A stretch of 64,000 bases of DNA from Epiperipatus broadwayi. Taxonomy: Eukaryota > Onychophora > Udeonychophora > Euonychophora > Peripatidae. Below are positions 1 through 11,900 of this stretch, in pieces. The notes under the pieces were generated by a model that saw only the letters and a program-made list of their open reading frames with translations, was not told the DNA's origin and made no database searches. The position numbers and the translations under genes were made by a program. The stretch spans positions 8,553,845 through 8,617,844 of the forward strand of contig JAQFVV010000027.1 in the NCBI GenBank assembly GCA_028023455.1. The letters run 5' to 3'. Within the stretch, counting starts at the first letter, position 1; every line of letters starts with the position of its first letter.

Positions 1-5
1 TAAAA

Positions 6-146
6 ATGCAAACTTTTGATTATTACGTAAAAAAAACAAACAAGACAGACTATAACAGAATATGGACATGTAAGATTAAAGAATGTTCTAGTTGGCCTGT
101 CATTGTTTTGAAGATGCTTATAGTTTTTGAAGATAATAAAATTCAA
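6..146 (+). other. Short open stretch with a FLYWCH-like Cys pattern (tentative)
   Basis: A 46-codon open stretch contains DYYVKKTNKTDYNRIWTCKI followed by KEC. The spacing of aromatic residues, the W-T-C and the following Cys resemble the start of a FLYWCH zinc finger, often found in MULE-type transposases. The His pair that should close the finger is not visible before the stop, so this is at best a decayed transposon fragment. Confidence 0.22.
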
Positions 147-1079
147 TAGAAAACTACTAGTAAACAAGCTGATGAAATCTTAAAAAAATTTTTTTAAAAA
201 TTGTTAGGGAGGGAAAAATACAAAGATAGCAATGCCACATATCTAATAAAAAGAATAAAGAATTGGTATGGATTATAAATAGATATCATTATGCTTTATG
301 ATTAAAACTCACTTTTAACGAGTTAAATAAAGTAGTATGACATATTTATTTACAAGTGGTGACTAATAAATAAAATGTAAGCCAAAATAATCATGTGATG
401 TCTTGTTTTGATACATGATAACTATTTTGGTTAAAGAGTCAAAAGTATTTACAGTTAAGCATAAAACTGAGATAGTTAAGATATATAATTATAATTTAAT
501 GTCAGACCTATTGTTGAATTAGCAACTTTACTTAAGTTCAAATCCTTTTGGATAAATAAACTTTGAGATCATTAGCTTGAATATTAAAAATAATTTCTAG
601 ATGGACATATGCAGTCTACCAACAGCCAGAAAATAATCTAAAGACCTAATTGCCGTTAATTAGTCATGTTTGCAAAAATGGTTCTAGAGCAGAGTTATAT
701 AAAAAAGTACTGTTGTTGAAGCAGATTAAATATCTTTTTAACATATGCTTAAGTGGATTAATAGCAGCTACACCCCAAGGATGCTCCACAATTCTACTAA
801 TAATGAACACCAGTATAAATTACAATAATCATATAAATTATAATAAAAATTACAACATCTGCATAAATATTAATAATTACACATAAAAAGCCTTTTTCGG
901 CACATGGTTTCGTGCCCTTTTCAAATGTTAATTGTCTATTTTAACGTTAACCAATTATAGCATATCAAACACTATGTAATGTTTGATAATGGAAGTAAAA
1001 TAATAACAAAACAAAACATCAGTAAAATAGAAAAAAAACTTCACATAGAGATTTGACTATATAACATAATATATACAAC

Positions 1080-1530
1080 TTTATATATTCTTTTTTTATA
1101 TTGTCTCTTAATTTATAATTACCTATTAATTTATCCAGACTTTTACTATTCGACCATCCAGTATTTTTAAGCTTATCAATATAATTTTTAATTTTGAATA
1201 ATATTAAAGTTTGATCCATTTCTTATTTGAACTAATTGTTACTATCATCTTTATAATCATTTTGTATAGAAATATTATTTAATATAGATTTCTTAGAATT
1301 TAAAACTATATATTTAATAGTTTTAGGATTATATCCAGAATCTTTATATAATTTAATACATTGATTCTTTTGTAAATCAGCTTCTGTATTATATTTATCA
1401 TTTCTATAATTAAATTTTTTAATAATTGCAATCTTTTGTACCCATGCTAGTTGTGAATCTATAGGATCAATTTTTCTTAATTTGTCTTCATTAATAAAAT
1501 GTTTTAATATAATTTTATCCTTATCTATAT
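1080..1530 (-). other. Unrecognised minus-strand coding-like tract, two short open frames
   Basis: A frame of about 100 codons runs from about 1530 to a stop near 1231, and a second frame starts at an ATG at 1219, twelve bases on. The first reads like protein (KLRKIDPIDSQLAWVQKIAI; KLYKDSGYNPKTIKY) and is rich in charged residues rather than the Phe/Leu expected by chance from this base composition. It has no ATG of its own and an in-frame stop just upstream. I do not recognise a family. The tight head-to-tail spacing would suit a virus or transposon remnant, but chance is possible at this length. Confidence 0.25.
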
Positions 1531-2631
1531 ATTATATATATTTACTTCGCTGTTATATGATTTTCTTATTTTCGCTCATTTACTGGAATTCTACCAACTG
1601 CGTGATCTGTTATTCTTCTTTGTTCATGGATCTTTTCAATTTATTTTTTCTCTTTTTATTTTTACTTCAATTGTATTTTTTAATAATACTAAAAAAATTA
1701 TTCTAAATCAAATCTTTATGTTTGAGATAAATTTCGTTAAAAGCATATTTGCAAATAAAAAAAAAAGCAATAATGTCAACAGCATGAAGAAATTAATTTC
1801 AGTTTTCAATCTAAAAAAAAAAAAAATGCATTTAATGAAAAAACGCAACTTTATCTTCTTTTTTTTAATAAATTCCCCAAAATAAAAACAAAAATTTTTC
1901 AATTTAAAAAAATTAATTTAAATGCTTAATACAGTTTTTAACCAAATCCATTTCCTGCAGATTTCAAAAATATTTCCAACGTACTAGTTTTCCCCCAATA
2001 AATCAAGTATATTCACACAAAAGATAAATACAAACATGACAGCCTTATTTAGAAATAAATATTTAATAATTGTATAGAAAAACAAACAAACAAACTTATT
2101 TTCTATAACAGAGGAAGGGAATAATCAAATGCATAAGGGATTTTTTCCTAGGGAAAATACATTTTCTCCTAGAGATTAACATCTCTATTCTCCCTTGATA
2201 TTATAATAATTACAAGTAAAATCTTAACTATTAAACAATTTTCAATTAATACTTGCTAAAAAATTAATTTTTTCTCTGAAAGCTTTCATTGAAATCTCAA
2301 GTAGATTGCTCACAAACAGGAGTTTAACACAATGCTATACCTTAAAATTAAAGGATCTTTTATATCCTCTCTCCCCACCTCCTTTTTTTAAAAATAGTTA
2401 TAGGTATTGCTTCCTTAGCAAACCGTACCTTAAATAAAAAAGATTTAGATACATTAACTAAGGATTTCAAATAATATCAAGTTTGATTTTATTGTAATGC
2501 ATTCTACTACTTTTAGATATCATTAAAAGATAAAAATATTAGTGAATATCTTACAATTATTGCATAAAAGCCTTCAAAGGCAATGGTGCCACCATGAGGG
2601 CTATCAAATGTGCATTTATTTATTGTGATTA

Positions 2632-2823
2632 TTCACATTAACATTAGTTAATAATTTTATTATTAAAAACATTGTATTTAAAAATTATCATTACTGATTA
2701 TAATTAATATATGAGTTTGTACCTGGTTTCACATAAACATTAGTTAATAATTTTATTATTAAAAACATTGTATTTAAAAATTATCATTACTGATTATAAT
2801 TAATATATGAGTTTGTACCTGGT
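2632..2823. repeat. 96-bp tandem duplication including the exon A donor site
   Basis: Copies at 2632-2727 and 2728-2823 are almost identical. The second copy overlaps the last bases of TLK exon A and its GT donor (2818-2817). The first copy therefore carries an identical decoy donor at 2722-2721, 96 nt into the intron. Confidence 0.93.
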
Positions 2824-2988
2824 TTGAGATCATAATGGATAATTGGGGGCTTGATTTCATTGAGATACTTGAGAGCGCTAACAGTCTGCATGATGATTGA
2901 ACGGGCTTCCCTCTCAGGAATGGTTTTATGCTGCTTGAGATAAAAATCTAAATCATTCCCATCACAATATTCTAATACTGTGCAGAAT
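2819..2988 (-). CDS. Tlk: TLK exon A, hinge, helix E and catalytic loop
   Basis: It reads [20 protein letters not shown], then [14 protein letters not shown] and [14 protein letters not shown], ending with one base of the next Gly codon at donor CAG|GTACAA. The acceptor is TTTTTTAG at 2990-2989. HYDLKP holds the catalytic Asp and Lys. The last seven exon bases and the donor are copied 96 bp further into the intron (see the 2632-2823 repeat). Confidence 0.97.
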
Positions 2989-5900
2989 CTAAAAATAAAA
3001 TAATATTCATGATGCAATAAAAACGTTTTGTCAATAATAAATAACTACTGTAAAAATTTATATATATAAAAACAAAACCTATCTCCAAACGGGAAAAAAA
3101 AGATACTATTTAGTCTTTAGTAATCAAATAAGTTTACATAAACACTAACTTTGCATTCTTCCCTCCCCCAAACACAAACTGGAGGATTTCCATCAAGATT
3201 TGACTATCAATTAATGATTTCACTAGTATTATACTTAATAGAAACCCGCAAAGTATTCACTAAAAAAACTTACTCCCACTCCAGGAGCTCTATCAAGTCA
3301 ACAGATGAAATTAATCCCCCTCCTGACCTGAAAAGTAAAATGTGCTAAGAAACACAGCACAGCAGCAACAGACAAAAAAAAATACTAACCAAGACATCAC
3401 ATTATTATGCAGGAACTTAGCCAAAATAAAAAGAAGAAAAAAAATTAAAACACTCAATCTGCAATGTTTTAATAATTTAATAAGATCCTTTAACAAATGA
3501 GTTACAAATTACCTAAAATATTAATACTTCAGGAGATATTTAGAATAATTTTCAAATGTAAAATTATATTAATTTGAATCAAAATTTTTGTGAAAATAGA
3601 TTAAAAATAGGAAAAAAATGAAAAATTAGTATCATTAAGGAGACATCTTAGTGAATTGTTTTTGTCTGTGCTGTGTAGGGGGAATACCTGGTGGTTTGAC
3701 CCGGTTTAACAGTAGTCTGGAGAGGCCTTCCAAGAAGAACACTGACAAAGATAGAAACAGAAGATCATCATCATCATCATCATCATTATCTGCATGCATA
3801 AAAAAGAAAAAAAACAAAACAAAAACAAAACAAAAAACACTACCCCACCCTTTTATTAAAATAACACAATATGAATTGGGGGAAAAAATGACAACATTTT
3901 GTTGCTGCTATAATTGGTAGCTATTGCCAAAAATGTTGAAAATAAATTGGAAGCAGATTAAAAAAATTCTATAAGGGCAGAAGAAGAAAAAATCCCTACA
4001 GAATAAAGACTAACTTGTATAACAAAGAAAGCAGACATTTATGTGATTGTGTAGTACTAACATGAAATGGAATGAATAAGAATAAATTAATATTTTGAAT
4101 TCTGATGTTAATGTGTATATTTGTATTTACATAAACATGTGAGTTAACTTTTGACATGCAGGTTTTATGATAAATACGGATATATATAAAACTATATGGA
4201 AACTGTTGCAAAACTATTTTATTTGAAAATGAAATAACACAATAAAATTTAATTATTTAAAAAAACTACAATAATTTCATCTGCGATAACAAATAATAAA
4301 CCAAAATATTCATATTTCACACATATATTTAAATTTAGCCCTACAATTGTATAGCTAGTAACAGCAAAATATAATTTTTTAATCATTAACTAAATTGCAG
4401 ACCAGTATTTTCCAATTAAAAATCATATATTCTGAATTTTATTATGTTAAACAATCCTCTGAAAATTTAAGATTAAAAAGAAAAAACTCCATGAATATAT
4501 ACAAATTAATTTTATATGTATTTTTGCATGTATCGTATTTTTCCTGCTAATGGTTGATATAACCAAACAGTGTAGAAATATCCCTTTCAACTTATTTAAA
4601 GACAATAGTAATTAGATAATCAAAATAAGTCATATATCACATGACCATATCTCTTAAGCTTGTAAGTTATAAACAATGAGGATTGCCAATTCCTCCACAA
4701 GCTTTATGATAAATGCTTAGCCAGAGCCAGCACTTAAAATATCTCTGTCAGGAACCCCTCCCAAAAGTGCGCTCAGTCACAACCAACAAAACAAACTAAA
4801 TAAACCTTTACTTCGCCAATGTTCATAACAATGAAACTAATTACAAAAGAATAAGTAAAGGAAATAACCTAATATTACATTAAATTCATACATATTTCTT
4901 TTTAAGATTTCAGAAGATTCATTGGAACACAAACTAAAGGGCTCAATGATCTAAAAATTTTAGAAAATTTGTTACATATAATTAAATAAATAACAACAGA
5001 AAACATTTTAATCATACCAAAATAGAGAAAGTCAAAAATCTTGTAAGCAAGTTAAAATTTAAATATTTGATTTCAAATTTAGCAAATTCCTAATTATTCA
5101 TATTTAAATATACTCTCTCTATAATGCAATAAAATCTCCATTTTTAAAATCATATCTATAACCATTTCATTCGTTATCTCTATTCTTTCTACTAATTCTA
5201 GCATAAAAAATATATATGATCAAATTAACACAAATATCCCCCCCTTCCCTCTTTTATTCCTAATTTTATTAAAATATTAAAAAAAAAAAAAACTTTAAAT
5301 GATTAAATTTCAATGTTAAAATTTGTCCATAATGTTGCCTTCTATATATAAAATTAAAAATAATCAATTTAAAACAAAATTGAAATAAACAACTCACTAT
5401 AAATAAAAATATTATTTGTACATATATGTATTATGGGGGAAATCATTTTTATATAATATTTTACTAATTATATTTATTGTAATGTAGTACAAATAATGTC
5501 CATTGGGGTAAGTTGCTGTAGGGCAATTGGTCATGTGATTGTGTAAAAAGAAATATCTTGAAAAGGTTTCATTAAAGGATGAAAGCCGGATTGATTATTT
5601 TTAATTTTTTTAAAAAAGTATATATTCAACTAATTTTATATTATAATATTTTTGAAATATTACATTAATTCTTGACTGATCTATGAAGTCATACTGCAAT
5701 GTACTTATGTAGTTTTTTTCTGAAATGAAAATTTTGCTTATTAGAATGTAAAAAATTAATGTATAAATTATTTTAAATAAAACAAAAAATATAATTTATT
5801 TATAAAAATCTACAATGGTTAGTAACTTTTGGGATGGCCATATTTTTCCAGTTTCTTTTCTTAAAAAAAAAAAAGCAGCTCCCAAAGACACCTATTGTGC

Positions 5901-8900
5901 AATTTTATCATTTACTGTTTTTAATCAGGATAAAGTCTCGTTCTTTCACATATACCTCCATCAGATAGATATCAGAAAAAAAATAAATAACAGAAAATAT
6001 ATAAAAAGCTGTTAAATAAATCAGATCTGCAGATAACTCAAGGCATTGTTTCAACCCCTAAGACTCGGTAGTCTCTTTTATGGAAGATTAATTAAAAATT
6101 TGCAATCCAAAAATTATAGCATAAAAAATGGAATTCTTATGATGTTCTAAACAAATTCTTTTTCCAGACCCAATAAAGTTAGTTGGATTTAATTCTTCTA
6201 GACACAACTGCTCTCATCAATGTATTCAGGGTGATCTATAATCATTGTGCTCATCTGTTTCATAAACGAATTTATCAGTCACTGATCTATTCAAATGTGG
6301 TCAAATACAAATTATGAACCATGGCTACCAGTGGCAAAATTGAAAGACTTAATAAAGACACTGGTAAATGGTTGGAATCTTTTATATATTAAATAATAAG
6401 AAGAACTAAGTCATCTATCAAGAAAATGTATAAAGTGTTCTATTATAGATTTTATCCATTTTCAACTAATATCCATATTTTTGATATTACATAGATAAAA
6501 TACCATCAATCTGCCACAATAATTTAGCAAACTTGTACCATCAAAATATAATTACGAAAGTGATAGTTAATCTTTCATAACCAAAACGCTTTTTATTTTA
6601 GCATTTAGTTGTGATTTACTAAGTAACATTTTTATTATTTAAACATGAATGTGCACAAATTAAAAAAAATACATAGTATAATAAATCAATTAATATATAC
6701 ACTTAATTGAAATATATATATAATTCAATAAATAATTGCAAATTATAATGATTTTTTTTCCTATAAAAAACAGGAAGGAATACAAGGTGTCCATATATAC
6801 ACCATCTAAAAACCAATGATTCTTTCACAAATTAAAAAAAAAAACAAAATTAAAAACTTAGAAAGAAAAAAAGTTAAAAATTTTAATTTTCTAATTTACA
6901 TTGCAACTGTTAATTAACTCTGCAATCACAAATTCTCATTTTCCTACCGCAAATAAATAGCCAATGCCGTTACAGAGAAATAACATGTGCTTCAAATTAT
7001 AGTTAATAAATTTTATAATTTAGAAATTATATTTTTTGTATTTTATTCTCGCAAAAAATTTTTTTTTTTCTGTAGTGAAGTATATATATAGTTTTTAAAA
7101 ACATTAATGTTAAAATTATTCAGTATTCTATCAATTTTCTACAAAAATTTGATCCAGTTTTTATCAAATATAAATTCAGAAGAAATAAAACACATTTATA
7201 CAATAAGAAAATGTCTTAAAACGTTTATATTTACAATATTAATGTTAACACCTGCAATTTTTTCGTTACTGTCTTAATGTGGGAATATTATTAATTTTTA
7301 AATTCATATCACAGGTAGATACATAAATACTATATACATATTGTATACAATATTTTATACACAGATTCAGAATGTTTATTATGTAGAATTCAGTACAATC
7401 CAAAAATATGATATATACACAGGGCTTTAGTATCAAATGCCATGGATATGTTAGTTACATCACAACTTTAATATCAATTAATTTTTTTTTTAAAAACAAA
7501 AAAAAATGTAATAATTGAGTTTTAAAATATTAAATATAATTGTTAAATGGATACATATAACAGATTGTAAATTAAATTGAATCTGCATAAGAAAAAGGAA
7601 AAATCTATTATTAAAATATTTGTTTTGTTATTAGTAAGATATAAAAATGCTTAATAAAATATTAAAATTAGTAGTTGCAATATTATTACATATTAGTTAA
7701 TATTTATTGGTTTGATTATTACTGTATAAAGATTATGTTATAGATAGAAAAATAAATATGATAGGCAGAACATATTTTTAATATTTAAAACTAAGTCTTT
7801 TATGGAATAATCTTACTACAGTTTTATCTAATTCCTAAATTATGCATCAATTTTAATACTCTTCTCTGAAAAAATAATTCTAATATCATCAGAATTTCTT
7901 CCCTTTGTAAACAAAAGTTATTGTAAAATTGTAGTACTGAATTTATTTTACAAAGTTTATTCATAAAAAATTTAATTTATTGTTAACTTATACGCTCAAT
8001 AATTTTTTTAGAGCCTAAGGTTAAATAGAGGAAATCTGTCTAATAGTGTGAGTGTATATAACTAGTCCCCTAAGAATAATATTATGACCAGGACTAATAA
8101 TTTTGCTTAAATTACATATTAATACCTATACTTCAAAACATTTCCTCACTATTAGAAATTCATTTTAAAAATTATAATAAATGACTTACAGACTATTATT
8201 ATTTTTTTTTTTTTAAAAAAGATATTTTTTCAGAAAAGATTACTACATTTACATTCATAAACTTATTTACTTTTCATTGACTGAACATAAAAAAAAAAAT
8301 CAAAGAGAAAGTATTGATAATTAGTTTATTTAAAACTATGACATTATAATATATATATGAGCAATAAACTAGTAAAAATCTAAAAAAAAAAAAAAAAAAT
8401 TAAGCGTTAATTTTGGGGAAAAAAAAACACTTGAGAATTAGAAAAAATTTCATTTTGTGTTATTTTAAAATATTATTCAGTTTACAAAACATTGAAATAT
8501 ATAAATCTTGATTAAAAGTTATTTATAATAATTATATAATAAAACAATAAAGCAAAAATTGAAAATAGTACAAATTTATTTAAAGAGCCTAAATGCATCT
8601 TAGCAAGCATTTCAAAATTAATTACCTCCAGGAGTAATAGAGAAAAATTATAACTCGACATTAAAAATACAGTGAGAAGAGATATACAAATGAGTACAAA
8701 ATAATATATATATAATACACATATTTAGGTAAAAAAAAAAAATAAAGCAATGAAATAATTTGTTAAGCATAATGTATGAATAAGAAAGATGCATTCAGAC
8801 CACACGTTCTTCCTTTTCAAGATTAAAAGTCCATTATATTCTATTTTTATATTTTGAATAAAAAAAAAAAATACAGCACCCTTTCTCCTCCCCATATAAT

Positions 8901-11900
8901 AATTTAATTCATAATCTGTATAAATATTTTTTTTTTTTTTAAAAAAAATTATCTCGGGAAAAAAAAAGGAATTGTTATCTAGAAACGAAGAGGAAAAGGG
9001 CGAAATTTTAATAAAATGATATAAAGTTCAAAGTTCTTTTTAAAAAAAAATTATGATTTGAGATGAATAAACAGATTAACAGTGGTGATAGAAATAGTAA
9101 AGGAATTGTTATCTTAATTTAAAATAAAAACAATCAGATTCCTTATATTATTATATGCAGTTTTACATCTATGATTTAAAAAAAAATATAAATCAGTCAT
9201 ATTTTTAAATATTACACAAATGCATTTTTCTTTTTGATATGAAATCCAAAAGAAAAAGGAAGAATTTCAAACCGAAAGGTAGAGATAATATTTCAACCCT
9301 GAAAACATCACTTAAACAAATCAAGATTCAAACTGCGATACTAGATTTATAAGAAGTATGACATTATTACTATTTAAAACCTACTAATGTGTGAATCTCA
9401 TGGTGTAGTAGTTAATGCATTATTCTGCCAAATCCACAATACAGAGTTTCAAACACATGCCAAGAAAACCTTGAAATTTTTGCAGATCACAAGCATTTCT
9501 CAAATAGCTAACCTATAGTAACCTAATTTGCCATCCAATATAGATTAATTAATGAGTTATTATTAGTTAGGGAGTAAAGAACCCTCAACAAATCTAATTA
9601 GATTAAATGCAAAAATATAAAATGGGACTGCCGTATGATATGGGGAGTTATCATACATCTATTGGTGCAAAACCATAGTTTAGCTTAAATGAAAATTAAT
9701 TTTATATTAATTAAGTCTGTTCTCAAATTATATAAAAAATTGGGGGAAAACTGATGAGAGAAATGCAATGTGGATTAAAATATTATCTTACAGATTTATA
9801 TTTTACTTCAATGCTACAAAAATAGCCAATGAAATTTTTACACTGTTTTATGAGAGTGATAAGTTTTTATAATAGCAAAAGATGACAAAAAAAAAAAAAA
9901 AAGCCAATCAGGAGATTGAAAAGGTAAAAAAAAAAAAAAAGAGAAGTTTCTTAGAATTATATTTAATTAATAAGAAGAAGCTGCGGGAATGAGATTTGGA
10001 AAACTTTGGGATATGAATAAAAGAAATAAGATGACAACTGCTGAATGAAAATGAGAAGAAATATTAATAGAGAATATATTATGATGCACATAAAAAAAAA
10101 AAGCAGCTTGTATAATTTAGAAATGTCAAGTAGGTTAAGGAAAAAATCCATACAAAATATTAAAATGGAAACTAAGTAGAAGAGGATATTCTACAAAAAA
10201 TTCATCGGATAATGCAAAAAAAAATAGGATGTCAAAAATTCTGCACGGGAATGGGGTTAATATTTAATCTCAAAATAGTTATCCACTAAAAAGTTTTAAA
10301 ATTTTATTGTGAAATTTCGAATCAAAAATCTGAATAAAACTTAATGCAATTTAACAGCCAATATACAATTTTTAAAGAAAAGTTATAATCTAATCAAAAC
10401 AATCCAAATGAATAATAAAAAAATATCAAAAACTTCCAGTCTAATTGAATAATGTTACACTAAATAAGGTTTTATTATTTGAAAACTATCATCAAATGAT
10501 AAAAATTGACTTCAACTATTGCCATCTCAAAAAATTTTCATTAAAATAATCTAAATTTATCAAATATTTTACTAGCATATTATTCCAAATATAATCCAAC
10601 AAATGTAAAGCATATTTTAGATAATACTATTAGTTTTCAGCTAAAGCTTAAATTTTTTTATCTGTAAATGACTGCATAGAAATCTAATTTTTTAACATTC
10701 TACAGTAGTGGAGTTCAGTCGCTGGACATCTCCGGTAGCCAGACCATTTAATATCCAAACTTATTTACTGATTGCTCCAATTTGTAAATGCTCTTTGATA
10801 AACATCAAAGATTATAACTTATCTCATTAAAACTTGATATGCTATATTTTGATAATTATTACAAAGGCTATAAGATGTATATAATAACTTCTAGTTATTC
10901 TACCAATATAACACAAAATTCTCCATCCTATTTTAAAAAGCAGATTATATTTTGATAATATGCTAATAGTCATATTTTATATATTTTTAAAATAAATGAT
11001 ATCTATTTTCTAAAACAAGTTACCATGTAATTCCTCTAATTTACATTTAATCTGTGGAAGGCAGCCATTGTCTTTCTTTTTATCCGAGAGTCACTTCGTA
11101 ATATGAGATGACTGACAATATTAAATTAACTCCCAGATTAGTTTCTGGTTACTGCCTTTCTTTATTGGTCTGCATTATTTCTACTATCTATCCAGCATCC
11201 AGTTATTCATATTATGCAATTCAAGATAATAGACTAGAATTTTCAAACAAGAATTTAAATCTAAGCACATTGGTTTAGTTCAGTAGGAAAGTGATACAAA
11301 ATGAAACACTAATACCAAAGATTAAAAATAAGCTAGAGGAATAATATGTCCTTATTTTGAAATATACTGTCCTTTTATCCAAATCACAAAAAGTGCTTGC
11401 CTACAGTTAGTTTATAAATCAATTTTATTAAATATATATATAGATAAGCAAGTTGACTTAAATTCAAAATAATGAATATCTAAAAATTTGAAGATATTAA
11501 CTTTGTCTAATTCAAAAAGGTTGTGCCCTGTGTATATTTAGCATAATGGGAGACTCAGAATTAAAAACTATAAGAATGGATTTTCAGAGGAATAACAGAA
11601 ATATATAAAGAATACCAATTCAGCCAATTGTTAATATAACTATTGTGTTCAATATGCAACTGAGTAACTTGAATGTCCTATAATATCCCAAACAATTAAC
11701 CATATAATTATTATTGATAAGCTGTTGGAAGTTGTGCCCTGTGTGAGTTTAATATAGTGGGAAATTAAAAATAAAAGGTTCTAGGAATCGATTTTCAGTG
11801 GAATAACAAAAATATATAAAGAATATCAATTCAGTCAATTGTGAATATAACCACTGTGTTCAATATGGTACTGAGAAATTTGAAGGTTATATAATATCCA

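Larger units (their letters stand above)
1..2818. other. Intron after TLK exon A (left end off the window)
   Basis: Mostly AT-rich intron. It holds a short Cys-containing open stretch near the left edge, an unrecognised minus-strand coding-like tract at 1080-1530, and the 96-bp tandem repeat at 2632-2823. No downstream TLK exon carrying DFG was found here. Confidence 0.8.

Noticed and set aside
3635-3920. Frames with poly-Ser and poly-Asp on either strand
   Set aside because: They are translations of the CAT microsatellite and adjoining A-rich sequence, with no domain.
9745-9780. CTGATGA followed by GAAAT on the plus strand
   Set aside because: No room for stem II between the two core blocks and no stem I pairing.
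11125-11165. Minus-strand CCAGAAACTAATCTGGGA, similar to the hammerhead element
   Set aside because: Only the second half of the motif is recognisable; the CTGATGA block and stem II 5' strand are missing, so it is not called a ribozyme.
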